From the NCBI RefSeq assembly GCF_900141905.1, contig NZ_FQZF01000034.1:1-56762 (forward strand): a stretch of DNA of 56,762 nt, in the 5' to 3' direction. The notes under the pieces are model-generated. The model was not told where the DNA came from. It searched no databases and was given only the letters and a program-made list of their open reading frames with translations. Shown one piece after another: positions 25,289 through 34,036 of the stretch. The position numbers were made by a program, and so were the translations under genes. Within the stretch, counting starts at the first letter, position 1; every line of letters begins with the position of its first letter. Source of the stretch: Muricoccus roseus. Its GTDB lineage: Bacteria; Pseudomonadota; Alphaproteobacteria; Acetobacterales; Acetobacteraceae.

Positions 25289-26176
25289 GTGCCCGCCCGA
25301 CTGCCGCGCCGAATCCTGCGCCCCCGTATCGCAGCCGCCCTGGCCGCCCTCCTCTCGTCATCCGCCGCCCTCGCCCAGGCCCCCGCGCCCCTCCCGGGCG
25401 ATCCGGCAGCCTGCGCCGCCCCCTCCGGCCCCATCGCCGCAGCCACCTGCGCCGACCCCGCCGCGCGCCTCGCAGACCGCCGCCGCGCCCTGGCCTACGA
25501 AGCCCTGCGCCACCAGCTCCACCCCGCCCAGCGCCCCGGCCTCGAAGCCGATGCCCGTGCCTTCCACGCCTTCATCACGGAACAATGCCAGCCCGCCGGC
25601 ACGCCCGACCCGGCCTGCATCGCGCGCGCCCATGCCACCAAGCGCGACGACCTCCGCCGCTGGCTCCAGCCCCCCGCCGCCGAGGAAGCCGACCGCGACC
25701 CGGAGGCGGCCGAAGCCCTGAATGCCCGCCTGGGCCTCCCCACCGCCTCGCCCGAAGCCCGGCGCGAAGCCATCGCCGCCCTGCAACGCGGCGCCGCCCT
25801 GCCCCCCACCGGCTTCCTCGACGCCCGGACCGCCGCCCTGCCGCCGCCGCCCTCGCCCGCCAACGCCGCGCCACCCAACACCGTCTGGCTCCCGCGCTTC
25901 CCCCCCGCCCTGAACGCCCGCTACGCCGTCACCCGCTGCAACGCGCCCACCGCCTCCTGGACAGGCAACACCCTCCGCATCGGAAACCTCCCCGAACCCG
26001 GCGAGACCTATGAAATCTTCGCCGACGCGGAACGCTTCTACCTCCTCACCCCCGCCGGCCCGCCCCGCATCCTCGAAGGCCTGCCCGACAACAGCCTCCG
26101 CCTCTCCGGCGCCATCCCCCCGGCCCTCTCCCGAATGGGCGTCAAGCCAGGCCAACTCCTCCGCCGCTGCGGCTGA
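25289..26176 (+). CDS. Secreted protein with an LprI-like N-terminal region
   Basis: The 295-residue protein has a GTG start and a signal peptide (cleavage near ALA-QAP). Residues ~40-125 have paired cysteines in an all-helical pattern (TCADPAARLADRRRALAYEALRHQL, EQCQPAG, DPACIARAHATKRDDLRRWL). This recalls the DUF1311/LprI lysozyme-inhibitor-like domain. The second half, with TRCNAPTASWTGNTLRIGNLPEPGETYEIFAD, is unfamiliar. Repeat copy D follows its stop. Confidence 0.65.
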   Translation: MPARLPRRILRPRIAAALAALLSSSAALAQAPAPLPGDPAACAAPSGPIAAATCADPAARLADRRRALAYEALRHQLHPAQRPGLEADARAFHAFITEQCQPAGTPDPACIARAHATKRDDLRRWLQPPAAEEADRDPEAAEALNARLGLPTASPEARREAIAALQRGAALPPTGFLDARTAALPPPPSPANAAPPNTVWLPRFPPALNARYAVTRCNAPTASWTGNTLRIGNLPEPGETYEIFADAERFYLLTPAGPPRILEGLPDNSLRLSGAIPPALSRMGVKPGQLLRRCG

Positions 26177-26190
26177 ACCCGCCTCGGCCC

Positions 26191-26445
26191 GGAGAGGGCT
26201 CCGCCCTCCGCCCGCCAAGGGCCTGAGGCCCTTGGAACCCCGTCTGACTGCCGTGGATACGATGATCGAAGGGGCTTCTGGTTGAAGGCGCTTCTTCCTG
26301 CCTTTGCAGTCGCCTGAGGTCCCAGACCTCAGGCGCACCATCAGCCCCGCGATTCCAAACTTGAAAAAGAAGATGATGGTGAGGGGTCCGGGGAGAGGAA
26401 GAACTCCTTCTTCCTCTCCCCGGGACAGACCGACAGCCCAGAACC
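26191..26445 (-). repeat. Four-hairpin intergenic repeat (copy D, inverted)
   Basis: Complete copy in the minus orientation between convergent genes. Read on the minus strand: stem 1 has the usual arms and the loop GGAG; stem 2 has the usual arms and the loop TGG; the box is TATCCACGGCAGTCA; stem 3 is intact; stem 4 is GAGGGC-GGA-GCCCTC. It is followed by a separate intrinsic terminator that belongs to the minus-strand gene. Confidence 0.92.
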
Positions 26446-26468
26446 AAACCCCGCGCGGAAGAAGCCAT

Positions 26469-26498
26469 AAAAAAGGGCGGCCCCCGAAGGAGCCGCCC
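26469..26498 (-). terminator. Intrinsic terminator with a UUCG loop
   Basis: On the minus strand GGGCGGCTCC-TTCG-GGGGCCGCCC is followed by six T. It is the clearest rho-independent terminator in the window and lies 31 bases past the stop of the gene at 26530. Confidence 0.9.
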
Positions 26499-26529
26499 TC
26501 TCTCAGTCCCTGAACCGCGAAGAGGCGGA

Positions 26530-27453
26530 TCAGAGGGTCTTGTGCGTCGGGTTGGCGCCCGTGGTGTTGGTGCCCAGCGTCTTGTCCACCGCGCGGCCGG
26601 CGGCGGTGCCCGGCGGGTTCACCGCCGTCCCGTCAGACTGGCCCGGATAAGCGCCGGAGACGTTGGTCCCCGCGGCCCGGTCGAAGGTCCGGCTCGCCTC
26701 GGTGCCCGGCGGGTTGCCCGCCGTGCCGTCACGGCCCATGCCGCCCTTCGGATACACGGTGGTGTCGGCGCGGCTCACCTCGTTCTCCGGATGCGCACCG
26801 GAGATATTGGTGCCCAGCGTCTTGTCCACCCCGCGGGAGGCCATGGTGCCCGGCGGGTTGCCCGGCGAGCCGTCCGGCGAGTTCGCCACCAGCCCGTCGT
26901 CATGCTGGTCGGCATAGCCGGTCCAGCCGCCCGCGCGGTAATCCGCCTCGCGGGTGGTGGCATCCACCGGGTTGTAGCGCATCAGGATGCTCTCGGCCTC
27001 GGCCGCGCGCATGTCGTCGGTGCGCACGGTCACCAGGCTACCGCCGCGGCGGACGCCCTCGGAATACACATGGGCCTCGCGCTCCTCCACGCCGGCACCG
27101 GTCAGGCTGCCCAGCAGGCCGCCCGCCGCCGCGCCCACGCCGGCGCCGGTCAGCGCCGCCACCAGCCAGCCCGCGGCCACGATCGGCCCGATGCCGGGAA
27201 TGGCGAGCGCGCCGATGCCGGCCAGCACGCCCGCGCCGCCACCGAGCACGGTGCCGATGGTGGCACCCGTGCCGGCGCCGGTCGCCGCCTCGTCGCGGTC
27301 CACCACCGCCTCGCCGGTCGTCGTCCCGGCGGAGCCGTCGCGGGCCACGATGCTGACGTCGTCACGCATGAAGCCGGCCGCCTCCAGCGCGCTCACCGCG
27401 GCGCTGGCATCGGCATAGGTGTCGTAAAGGCGGGCAATCGTCCGCATGGCCAT
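26530..27453 (-). CDS. GS17M/YflT-like protein with a Gly-rich membrane region and NPPGT repeats
   Basis: The 307-residue protein begins with a domain like general stress protein 17M (TIARLYDTYADASAAVSALEAAGF, DDVSIVARD). A Gly/Ala-rich hydrophobic stretch at about 65-120 resembles a glycine-zipper membrane segment. A second small domain (GGSLVTVRTDDMRAAEAESIL) follows. The C-terminal third has three repeats of the pattern NPPGTxASRxxDKxLGTNxSGA. AAGGA lies 8 bases before the first ATG. An envelope stress role is plausible but not shown. Confidence 0.7.
   Translation of the reverse strand: MAMRTIARLYDTYADASAAVSALEAAGFMRDDVSIVARDGSAGTTTGEAVVDRDEAATGAGTGATIGTVLGGGAGVLAGIGALAIPGIGPIVAAGWLVAALTGAGVGAAAGGLLGSLTGAGVEEREAHVYSEGVRRGGSLVTVRTDDMRAAEAESILMRYNPVDATTREADYRAGGWTGYADQHDDGLVANSPDGSPGNPPGTMASRGVDKTLGTNISGAHPENEVSRADTTVYPKGGMGRDGTAGNPPGTEASRTFDRAAGTNVSGAYPGQSDGTAVNPPGTAAGRAVDKTLGTNTTGANPTHKTL
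26545..26880 (-). repeat. Three coding repeats (NPPGT units)
   Basis: Three imperfect coding copies give NPPGTxAxRxxDKxLGTNxxGA-type units separated by variable polar linkers. The two outer copies both encode VDKTLGTN; the middle one is more divergent (FDRAAGTN). Confidence 0.8.
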
Positions 27454-27495
27454 GGTTCTGTTCCTTGTTCTGGATGTCTGGGTCCGCGGATCGCC

Positions 27496-28071
27496 TCAGC
27501 GCGCCGGGGCGGCGCCCGTCACGACATTGCCCTGGAAGTCCAGGCCCACCTCGGCGGTCTGCCCCCCGCGCATCGCGCGGCCGCGCCACACGCCAGCCTC
27601 GTCCTTCTTCAGGTCCTGCACGCCGGTGAAGCCAGCGGCCTCAATCCGGCTGCGCGCCTGGCCCTCGGTGAAGGAATTGGCGCCGGCGGCCGGGGTGGCC
27701 GTCACCCGCGGGGCATCACCCGGGTTGTTCTGCACGGCGGCGTTGTTGTTGTCCGGCGCGCGGTTGCCCGTGGTGCCCGCGGCGGTGCTGCCCGCGGCGC
27801 TGCCATCGGTGCGTGTCGTCGTCGTGCCGGCCGTGCTGCCCATGGGCGCGCCCTGGGTGGCGGTCCCGGCGCGGGACTGGGAAGCGGCCGGGCCGGTGGT
27901 GGTCCCCGGCGCGGCGGTGGTGCCGGAAGGCTGGGTCGCGGGCGCCATGGTCATGGCATTCCCGCCACCGGTGGTGCCCTGCGAACCGGGGTTGGCGGTG
28001 TTGCCCTGCTGGGCAAGGGCGGGGGTGGCCAGGGCCGCGGCAAGGGCCAGGGCGGCGACACTCGTGCGCAT
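27496..28071 (-). CDS. Secreted low-complexity protein with a PepSY-like C-terminal domain
   Basis: The protein has 191 residues: a signal peptide (cleavage near ALA-QQG), about 100 residues of Gly/Thr/Ala/Asn-rich low-complexity sequence, and a small folded end. That end, FTEGQARSRIEAAGFTGVQDLKKDEAGVWRGRAMRGGQTAEVGLDFQGNV, has the alpha-beta pattern of PepSY-like domains seen in secreted alphaproteobacterial proteins. It lies upstream of the GS17M-like gene on the same strand with a 42-base gap, so the two may be co-expressed. Function unknown. Confidence 0.7.
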   Translation of the reverse strand: MRTSVAALALAAALATPALAQQGNTANPGSQGTTGGGNAMTMAPATQPSGTTAAPGTTTGPAASQSRAGTATQGAPMGSTAGTTTTRTDGSAAGSTAAGTTGNRAPDNNNAAVQNNPGDAPRVTATPAAGANSFTEGQARSRIEAAGFTGVQDLKKDEAGVWRGRAMRGGQTAEVGLDFQGNVVTGAAPAR

Positions 28072-28333
28072 CGGGTCTCTCCCAAAAGGTTATCGCGAAG
28101 CTGTTCTTCACTGAAGGCGCAACGACCGGCGCCTTGCCCTGTGTTAACGCCGCCGGGCCCGGAAGGTCGGCGCACCTCACGCAGCCGTGAGGTTTGGCGC
28201 CAAAGCACCCCCGCCCTGCGCGGGAGGCGGTGGCCCTGCCACACCTGCCCTGCTATACGCCCCGCTCATTCGCCGCCGCGGGCCGGGCCGGAAAGCCCGA
28301 TTCCGGCGGCCGCACGAATTTCGGAAACCCCCC

Positions 28334-29098
28334 ATGGCCCGCAGGCGACAGCTCTACGAAGGCAAGGCGAAGGTACTCTTCGAGGGCCCCGAGCCCGGAA
28401 CCCTCGTCCAGTACTTCAAGGACGACGCCACCGCCGGCAACGGCGCGAAGAAGGGCATCATCACCGGCAAGGGTGTGCTCAATAACCGCATCAGCGAATA
28501 CCTGATGACGAAGCTGGGCGAGATCGGCGTCCCCACCCACTTCATCCGCCGCCTGAACATGCGCGAGCAGCTGATCCGCGAGGTGGAGATCATCCCGCTC
28601 GAGGTGGTGATCCGCAACATCGCCGCCGGCAGCCTCGCCAAGCGCCTCGGCATCCAGGAAGGCACCCGCCTCCCCCGCAGCATCGTCGAATACTACTACA
28701 AGAACGACGGCCTGCAGGACCCGCTGGTCAGCGAGGAGCACATCACCTGCTTCGGCTGGGCCAGCACGCAGGACCTGGACGACATCGTGGCGCTCGCGCT
28801 CCGCGTGAACGACTTCCTCACCGGCCTCTTCCTCGGCGTCGGCATCTCGCTGGTGGACTTCAAGCTCGAATTCGGCCGCCTCTACGAGAATGACGAGATG
28901 CGCATCGTCCTCGCCGACGAGATCTCGCCCGACAATTGCCGCCTCTGGGATGCCAAGACCGGCGAGAAGATGGACAAGGACCGCTTCCGCCGCGACCTCG
29001 GCAAGGTCGAGGAGGGCTACCAGGAGGTCGCCCGCCGCCTCGGCATCCTCCCCGAAGCCGGCGTGCGGGACCTCAAGGGCCCCGAGTTGATGCAGTGA
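28334..29098 (+). CDS. purC: Phosphoribosylaminoimidazole-succinocarboxamide synthase
   Basis: PurC joins CAIR and aspartate in purine synthesis. The 254-residue protein has [12 protein letters not shown] at the start, [19 protein letters not shown], and the aspartate-binding region [10 protein letters not shown] followed by [15 protein letters not shown]. The length is typical of the short bacterial type. It heads the purC-purS-purQ group. The purC/purS junction contains a direct duplication of GATGCAGTGA. Confidence 0.97.
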   Translation: MARRRQLYEGKAKVLFEGPEPGTLVQYFKDDATAGNGAKKGIITGKGVLNNRISEYLMTKLGEIGVPTHFIRRLNMREQLIREVEIIPLEVVIRNIAAGSLAKRLGIQEGTRLPRSIVEYYYKNDGLQDPLVSEEHITCFGWASTQDLDDIVALALRVNDFLTGLFLGVGISLVDFKLEFGRLYENDEMRIVLADEISPDNCRLWDAKTGEKMDKDRFRRDLGKVEEGYQEVARRLGILPEAGVRDLKGPELMQ

Positions 29099-29108
29099 GG
29101 CTGATGCA

Positions 29109-29348
29109 GTGAAGGCAAAGGTTTACGTGATGCCGAAGAACGGCGTCCTCGACCCCCAGGGCAAGGCCATCGGCCACGCCCTCGGCACCCTCGGCTTCGA
29201 GGGCATCGGCGAGGTCCGCACCGGCAAGGTCATCGAGCTGGAACTGGCCGAGACCGACCCCGCCGCCGCGAAGGCCGCCGCCGAGGAGATGGCGCGCAAG
29301 CTCCTCGCCAACACGGTGATCGAATCCTTCCGCGTCGAAATCGCCTGA
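29109..29348 (+). CDS. purS: FGAM synthase subunit PurS
   Basis: PurS is the small bridging subunit of the three-part formylglycinamidine ribonucleotide synthase (PurS, PurQ, PurL). The 79-residue protein shows [27 protein letters not shown] and the C-terminal [11 protein letters not shown]. It uses a GTG start 8 bases after GAGG and begins 10 bases after purC. Its presence means that the PurL in this genome is the small type, which agrees with the 747-residue purL at 39.5 kb. Confidence 0.95.
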   Translation: MKAKVYVMPKNGVLDPQGKAIGHALGTLGFEGIGEVRTGKVIELELAETDPAAAKAAAEEMARKLLANTVIESFRVEIA

Positions 29349-29371
29349 AGCCGGCGCCGCGGTAGAGCGCC

Positions 29372-29638
29372 ATGATCAAGGCCAGCCTCCTCATCATGAC
29401 CGTCCTGACGGTCCTGATCGCGATGCTCCTCTCATGGCGCGAAAGCCGCATGGCGGCCGCCCGCCCGGCCACGCCCGCCCCCCAAGGCCGTGCGGGCGGC
29501 CGTACCCCCCGCCGCCCCGGCCTGATCGCCCGGGGCAAGGCGAGCATCGACCGCTGGATCACCGCCGCCGCCATCGCGGCCATCCTCACCATCGCCGTCC
29601 TCGGCGGCCTCCACTGGCTCAGGGTGTTCCAACAATGA
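29372..29638 (+). CDS. Small two-segment membrane protein inside the pur operon
   Basis: The 88-residue protein has a membrane segment at about 4-20, a basic, proline-rich loop of ~40 residues ([24 protein letters not shown]), and a second segment at about 63-82 ([19 protein letters not shown]). It starts 23 bases after purS, and its stop overlaps the purQ start by four bases (ATGA), so it is a true operon member with coupled translation. No family is recognised. The position suggests a role near purine synthesis or simply a hitchhiking gene. Confidence 0.75.
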   Translation: MIKASLLIMTVLTVLIAMLLSWRESRMAAARPATPAPQGRAGGRTPRRPGLIARGKASIDRWITAAAIAAILTIAVLGGLHWLRVFQQ

Positions 29639-30309
29639 ACGCGACCATCCTCCTCTTCCCCGGCACCAACCGCGAGCGCGACATGGCGATCGCGCTGGAG
29701 AAGGCGACGGGCCGGAAGCCCTCCATCACCTTCCACCGCGAAACCGAACTGCCCAAGGGCACGGACCTCGTCGTCCTCCCCGGCGGGTTCAGCCACGGCG
29801 ACTACCTCCGCTGCGGCGCCATGGCCGCCCAGTCCCCCATCATGGGCGCGGTGCGGGACTTCGCGGCCCGGGGCGGCCATGTGCTCGGCGTCTGCAACGG
29901 CTTCCAGATCCTCTGCGAGGCCGGCCTCCTGCCCGGCGCCCTCCTCCAGAATGCCGGCCTCCGCTTCCTCTCCATGGACTGCGTCCTCCGCGTCGAACGC
30001 GCCGGCACCCCCTTCACCGCCCGTTGGCAGCAGGGCGCCACCTTCCGCGCCCCCATGGCGCACGGAGACGGCAACTACTTCGCCGATGACGAGACGCTGG
30101 ACCGGCTGGAGGGCGAGGGCCTCGTCGCCTTCCGCTACGCCGACCGCAACCGCAACGGCGCCGCGCGGGACATCGCCGGCATCCTCTCCCCCAACCTCCG
30201 CATCTGCGGCCTCATGCCGCACCCCGAGGACCTGGTGGACCCGCTGATGGGCGGCGAGGACGGCCTGCCCATGTTCCAGTCCCTCGCCGAAACCCTCGTC
30301 TCCGCCTGA
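29635..30309 (+). CDS. purQ: FGAM synthase glutaminase subunit PurQ
   Basis: PurQ releases ammonia from glutamine for PurL. The 224-residue class I glutamine amidotransferase has the nucleophile Cys87 in GVCNGFQ and the His/Glu of the triad in LMPHPED near the end. [19 protein letters not shown] is the family's N-terminal motif. The ATG overlaps the stop of the small membrane protein gene. purL, its partner, lies 9.2 kb downstream instead of next to it. Confidence 0.96.
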   Translation: MNATILLFPGTNRERDMAIALEKATGRKPSITFHRETELPKGTDLVVLPGGFSHGDYLRCGAMAAQSPIMGAVRDFAARGGHVLGVCNGFQILCEAGLLPGALLQNAGLRFLSMDCVLRVERAGTPFTARWQQGATFRAPMAHGDGNYFADDETLDRLEGEGLVAFRYADRNRNGAARDIAGILSPNLRICGLMPHPEDLVDPLMGGEDGLPMFQSLAETLVSA

Positions 30310-30310
30310 C

Positions 30311-30372
30311 CCCCGGCGCCACCCGGCGCCGGCACCACCCACCCCGGCGCCATCCGGCGCCGGCACCACCTA
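30311..30372 (+). repeat. 31-bp tandem duplication after purQ
   Basis: Two copies (30311-30341 and 30342-30372) differ at two positions. Each contains two GGCGCC palindromes, so each can fold on itself. It lies between the purQ stop and the MFS gene and may lower read-through. Confidence 0.85.
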
Positions 30373-30418
30373 GCCGCGCGGCCCCGCGCCCGGCACAATC
30401 CCGCGCAGGCCCGGCAGC

Positions 30419-31669
30419 GTGCAGGACCGGGCCGCGCGAGGGTGGATACGGGAATTGATGTTGCCTTTGTGGGTCAGCGCCCTCGTCGCGACCCTTCTCG
30501 TCCAGACCGTCAGCTCCTTCTCCTCGCTCGCCGTCCCCCTGCTGGGCCCGCCGCTCATGGCCCGCGCCGGGCTGCAGCCGGAAAGCATCGGCCTCGTCTC
30601 CGCCATGACATCGGCCGGCATCTGCTGGTGCCTCGCCTGCGGCGGCCCGATGCTCACCCGCCACGGCCCCATCCGCACCCTGCAGATCGGCCTGGCCTGC
30701 ATGGCCATCGGCCTTTTCGCCCTGTCCCAGCCGCTCGGCCTCCTCGGCCTGCTCGGCGCGCTCGCCATCGGCTTCGGCACCGGCCACAACACCCCCGCGG
30801 GCAGCCAGATCCTGGTGCGCGCCGCCCCGCCCCGCCACCGCACGCTCATCTTCTCCATCAAGCAGGCCGGCGTGCCCCTCGGCGGCGCCCTGGCGGGGCT
30901 GGTGGTGGCGCCGCTGGTGCTCGCCCAGGGCCTCTCCGCCGCCCTCGGCACCGTCATCGCCATCGCCCTGCTCACCATCCTCCTGGTGCAGCCCTTCCGC
31001 CGCCGCATGGATGCGGACCGCGGCACGAACCAGCCGGGCTGGGCGCGCGCGCTGCTCTCCCCGGCAGCGCTGGCGCGCTCCGTCCGCGTCCTCCGCGCCC
31101 ATCCCTCCCTGCCGCTGCTCACCGCGCTGGGCGCCTCCTTCTCCGTCATGCAGTCCTGCCTCATGGCCTTCACCGCCACCTATGCCATCACCCGGCACGA
31201 CGCCTCGCTCGCCGAGGCCGGGCGCATCGTCGCCGCCATGCAGTTCTCCAGCATGGCCGGCCGCATCGCCCTCGGATGGCTGGCGGACCGCATGGGCAAC
31301 GCCCTCCGGCACCTCGTGCTCCAGGCCGTGGCCTCGGCCCTGGCCGTCGCGCTGCTGGTCATGGCGGGCGGCCAGGGCAGCGCGGCGCTCTACGCCTGCG
31401 CCGCCCTGGTCGGCGCCACCGCCATCGGCTGGAACGGCGTCCACATGGCCGAACTCGCCCGCGTGGCACCTCTCCACCTCGTCAGCGACATCACCTCCGC
31501 CGCCGGCCTCTTCGGCTTCATGGGCTCCATCCTCGGCCCGCTCGCCTTCACCCTGCTGGTCAGCCTCACCGGCAGCTATGAACTCGCCTTCCTCGCCATG
31601 GCGGCCCAGCTCGCCGCCTTCGGCCTGGCCAGCGCGGCGCTGCTCCGCCGCCACCCTCCCGCCGCCTGA
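30419..31669 (+). CDS. MFS transporter, paralogue of the one at 42396
   Basis: This 416-residue, 12-helix major facilitator has a GTG start at 30419, with an ATG at 30458 as the alternative. PPRHRTLIFSIKQAGVPLGGALAGLVVAPLV after helix 4-5 and GRIALGWLADRMGNALRHL after helix 8 are nearly the same as in the MFS protein at 42396. The group resembles the CynX/NimT-like or YbfB-like transporters; the substrate is unknown. It is followed by a Bug receptor and an SMP-30 gene on the same strand, which may share its role in uptake of a small acid or lactone. Confidence 0.87.
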   Translation: MQDRAARGWIRELMLPLWVSALVATLLVQTVSSFSSLAVPLLGPPLMARAGLQPESIGLVSAMTSAGICWCLACGGPMLTRHGPIRTLQIGLACMAIGLFALSQPLGLLGLLGALAIGFGTGHNTPAGSQILVRAAPPRHRTLIFSIKQAGVPLGGALAGLVVAPLVLAQGLSAALGTVIAIALLTILLVQPFRRRMDADRGTNQPGWARALLSPAALARSVRVLRAHPSLPLLTALGASFSVMQSCLMAFTATYAITRHDASLAEAGRIVAAMQFSSMAGRIALGWLADRMGNALRHLVLQAVASALAVALLVMAGGQGSAALYACAALVGATAIGWNGVHMAELARVAPLHLVSDITSAAGLFGFMGSILGPLAFTLLVSLTGSYELAFLAMAAQLAAFGLASAALLRRHPPAA

Positions 31670-31806
31670 GGCGGACCCGCACCCCCTTCCTCGCGGAGGC
31701 CGCGCAGCCCATCGCGCCGCGCTTGCCCCCTGGCGTGCCTCGCGCCACCCATGCCACCCTCCCGGCCAACGCCGCGCCAAGCGGCGAATGCCGGGAGTAC
31801 CCAGGA

Positions 31807-32778
31807 ATGAAGCGCCGCACCCTCATGGCCGGCCTCGCTGCCGCCATCCCCGCCACCGCCCGCGCCCAAAGCGGCGCGCAAGCCGGCGCGACCTACCCCG
31901 ACCGCCCGATCCAGATGATCGTCGCCTACCCGCCCGGCGGCGGCACCGACATCGCCGCCCGCACCCTCGCCCAGTTCATGGAGCGCGAACTGGGCCAGCC
32001 CGTGGTGGTGCTGAACCGCGCCGGCGCCGGCGGCGAGATCGGCTTCGGCGAACTCGGCCGCTCCAGGCCCGACGGCTACACCATCGGCTTCCTCAACACC
32101 CCCAACATCGTCACCATGCCGATCGAGCGCCGCACCGCCTATAAGCTCGACGACATCGCCCCCATCGCCAACATCGTGGACGATCCCGGCGGCTTCTTCG
32201 TCCTGAAGGACAGCCCGCACCAGAACCTCGCCGACCTCGTCGCCTATGCGAAGGCCAATCCGGAAAAGGTCACCTACGCCACCACCGGCATCGGCTCGGA
32301 CGACCACCTGGCCGGCCTCGCCTTCTCCCGCGCCGCCGGCATCCAGATGACCCATGTGCCCTATAACGGCGCCGCCCAGACCCGGAACGCCCTCCTCACG
32401 CGCCAGGTCACGCTGGGCTCCATCAATGTCAGCGAAGGCCTGCCCGACGTGCAGCAGGGCACCGCCCGCGCCCTCGGCCAGATGTCCGCCACCCGCTGGG
32501 AAGGCCTGCCCGACGTGCCCACCTTCCGAGAGCAGGGCTTCGACGTCATCCAGTCCTCCATGCGCGGCATCGGCGCCCCCGCCGGCGTCCCGCCCCGCAT
32601 CCTCAACCGGCTCGCCGATGTCCTCCGCAAGGTGGTGGACAACCCCGAGTTCCGCCGCATGGCCACCCAGCAGGCCCTGCCGCTCCGCTATCTCGGCCCC
32701 GACGAATACAAGACCGAGCTCACCACCCTCCGCACCGATTTCGAGAAGCTCTGGGCCCAGCACCCCTGGCGGGAATAG
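31807..32778 (+). CDS. Bug/TctC-family solute-binding receptor
   Basis: The 323-residue protein starts at the ATG at 31807, after CCAGGA. A Tat-like signal (MKRRTLMAGLAAAIPATARA) leads to a full Bug domain: YPDRPIQMIVAYPPGGGTDIAARTLAQ, NRAGAGGEIGFGELGRSRPDGYTIG, and HVPYNGAAQTRNALLTRQ. It lies between an MFS gene and an SMP-30 gene. No TctAB permease is near, so the partner membrane protein is elsewhere or is the MFS protein. Confidence 0.93.
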   Translation: MKRRTLMAGLAAAIPATARAQSGAQAGATYPDRPIQMIVAYPPGGGTDIAARTLAQFMERELGQPVVVLNRAGAGGEIGFGELGRSRPDGYTIGFLNTPNIVTMPIERRTAYKLDDIAPIANIVDDPGGFFVLKDSPHQNLADLVAYAKANPEKVTYATTGIGSDDHLAGLAFSRAAGIQMTHVPYNGAAQTRNALLTRQVTLGSINVSEGLPDVQQGTARALGQMSATRWEGLPDVPTFREQGFDVIQSSMRGIGAPAGVPPRILNRLADVLRKVVDNPEFRRMATQQALPLRYLGPDEYKTELTTLRTDFEKLWAQHPWRE

Positions 32779-32893
32779 CGCCGCCGGCGGGCGGGCAGGA
32801 CGGGCGCCGCGCGCTTGCCAGCCCCCCGCCCGGCATGGGCATCATCCGGAACGAATCGCGCGGGCAAACCGCGTCGGGGAAGAGGAAACACGC

Positions 32894-33985
32894 ATGACCA
32901 CCACACGGCGCGGCCTGCTGCGGGCCGCCGGCGCCACCGCTTCCATGGCCGCCCTCACCGGCGCCGCCGCGGCCCAGTCCTTCCCCTTCGCGCCGAACCA
33001 GCGCTACCCGGACCCGGCGGTGCAGATCCTCGACCCGAGCTTCGCGCGCTACCGAATCTACAGCAGCACCGTCGAACAGCTCGGCACCGGCATGCGCTGG
33101 GCCGAAGGCCCCGCCTACTTCCCCGAGGGCGGCTACCTCCTCTGCAGCGACATCCCGAACAACCGCATCATGAAGTATGACGAGAAGGACGGCTCCTTCA
33201 CCGTCTTCCGCCATCCCGCGAACTACGCCAACGGCAACGCGCGGGACCGCCAGGGCCGCCTCGTCACCTGCGAACACTCCGTCACCCGCCGCGTCACCCG
33301 CACGGAAAAGGACGGCTCCATCACCGTCCTCGCCGACAGCTTCGAGGGCAAGCGCCTCAACGCGCCCAACGACATCGTGGTGAAGTCCGACGACACCATC
33401 TGGTTCACCGACCCGACCTTCGGCATCAACGGCGAATGGGAAGGCAGCCGCGCGCGGCCGGAACAGGCCACCACCAACGTCTACCGCCTGACGCCGGACG
33501 GAAAGCTCACCGCCGTCATCACCGACATCCTCAACCCCAACGGCCTCGCCTTCTCCCCCGACGAGCGCAAGCTCTACGTCGTCGAATGGCGCGGCACCCC
33601 CAACCGCAGCATCTGGAGCTTCGACGTCAACAACGACGGCACGGTCGGCAACAAGACCAAGCTGATCGACGCCGCCGACCAGGGCGCGCTGGACGGCTTC
33701 CGCGTGGACCGCGACGGCAATCTCTGGGTCGGCTACGGCAGCAACGGCGCCCTGGAGGCCGAGCCCGCCCGCATCGGCAACCGCATGGTCCACCAGCTCC
33801 GCGGCAAGCCGGAAGACCTCGACGGCGTCATGGTCTTCAACCCGCAGGGCAAGCCCATCGGCTTCATCCGCCTGCCCGAACGCTGCGCCAACCTCTGCTT
33901 CGGCGGCCCCAAGGGCAACCGCCTCTACATGACCAGCAGCCACTCCCTCTACGCCCTCTACGTGGAAGCCCACGGCGCGGTCTGA
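32894..33985 (+). CDS. Exported SMP-30/gluconolactonase-like protein
   Basis: The 363-residue protein has a Tat signal (TTRRGLLRAAGATASMAAL) and a six-bladed propeller of the SMP-30/gluconolactonase/LRE type: GMRWAEGPAYFPEGGYLLCSDIPNNRI, the Glu of CEH, LNAPNDIVVKSDDTIWFTDPTFG with the metal-binding Asn/Asp, and NPNGLAFSPDERKLYV. It should hydrolyse a sugar lactone in the periplasm. It stands 115 bases after the Bug receptor, which suggests uptake and opening of a lactone or sugar acid. Confidence 0.92.
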   Translation: MTTTRRGLLRAAGATASMAALTGAAAAQSFPFAPNQRYPDPAVQILDPSFARYRIYSSTVEQLGTGMRWAEGPAYFPEGGYLLCSDIPNNRIMKYDEKDGSFTVFRHPANYANGNARDRQGRLVTCEHSVTRRVTRTEKDGSITVLADSFEGKRLNAPNDIVVKSDDTIWFTDPTFGINGEWEGSRARPEQATTNVYRLTPDGKLTAVITDILNPNGLAFSPDERKLYVVEWRGTPNRSIWSFDVNNDGTVGNKTKLIDAADQGALDGFRVDRDGNLWVGYGSNGALEAEPARIGNRMVHQLRGKPEDLDGVMVFNPQGKPIGFIRLPERCANLCFGGPKGNRLYMTSSHSLYALYVEAHGAV

Positions 33986-33993
33986 ACCGCGCC

Positions 33994-34036
33994 GGAGCGG
34001 GCGCCCCGGCCGTCACCGGCCCGCGGCGCCCGCTCC
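33994..34036. terminator. Long inverted repeat between convergent genes
   Basis: GGAGCGGGCGCC (33994-34005) and GGCGCCCGCTCC (34025-34036) form a 12-pair stem. It overlaps the last codons of the minus-strand SDR and could end transcription from both sides. No T-run is seen. Confidence 0.45.

Noticed and set aside
28175-28192. CCTCACG/CGTGAGG stem before purC as a purine riboswitch
   Set aside because: A single 7-bp stem is present without the three-way junction or conserved loop bases of purine riboswitches.
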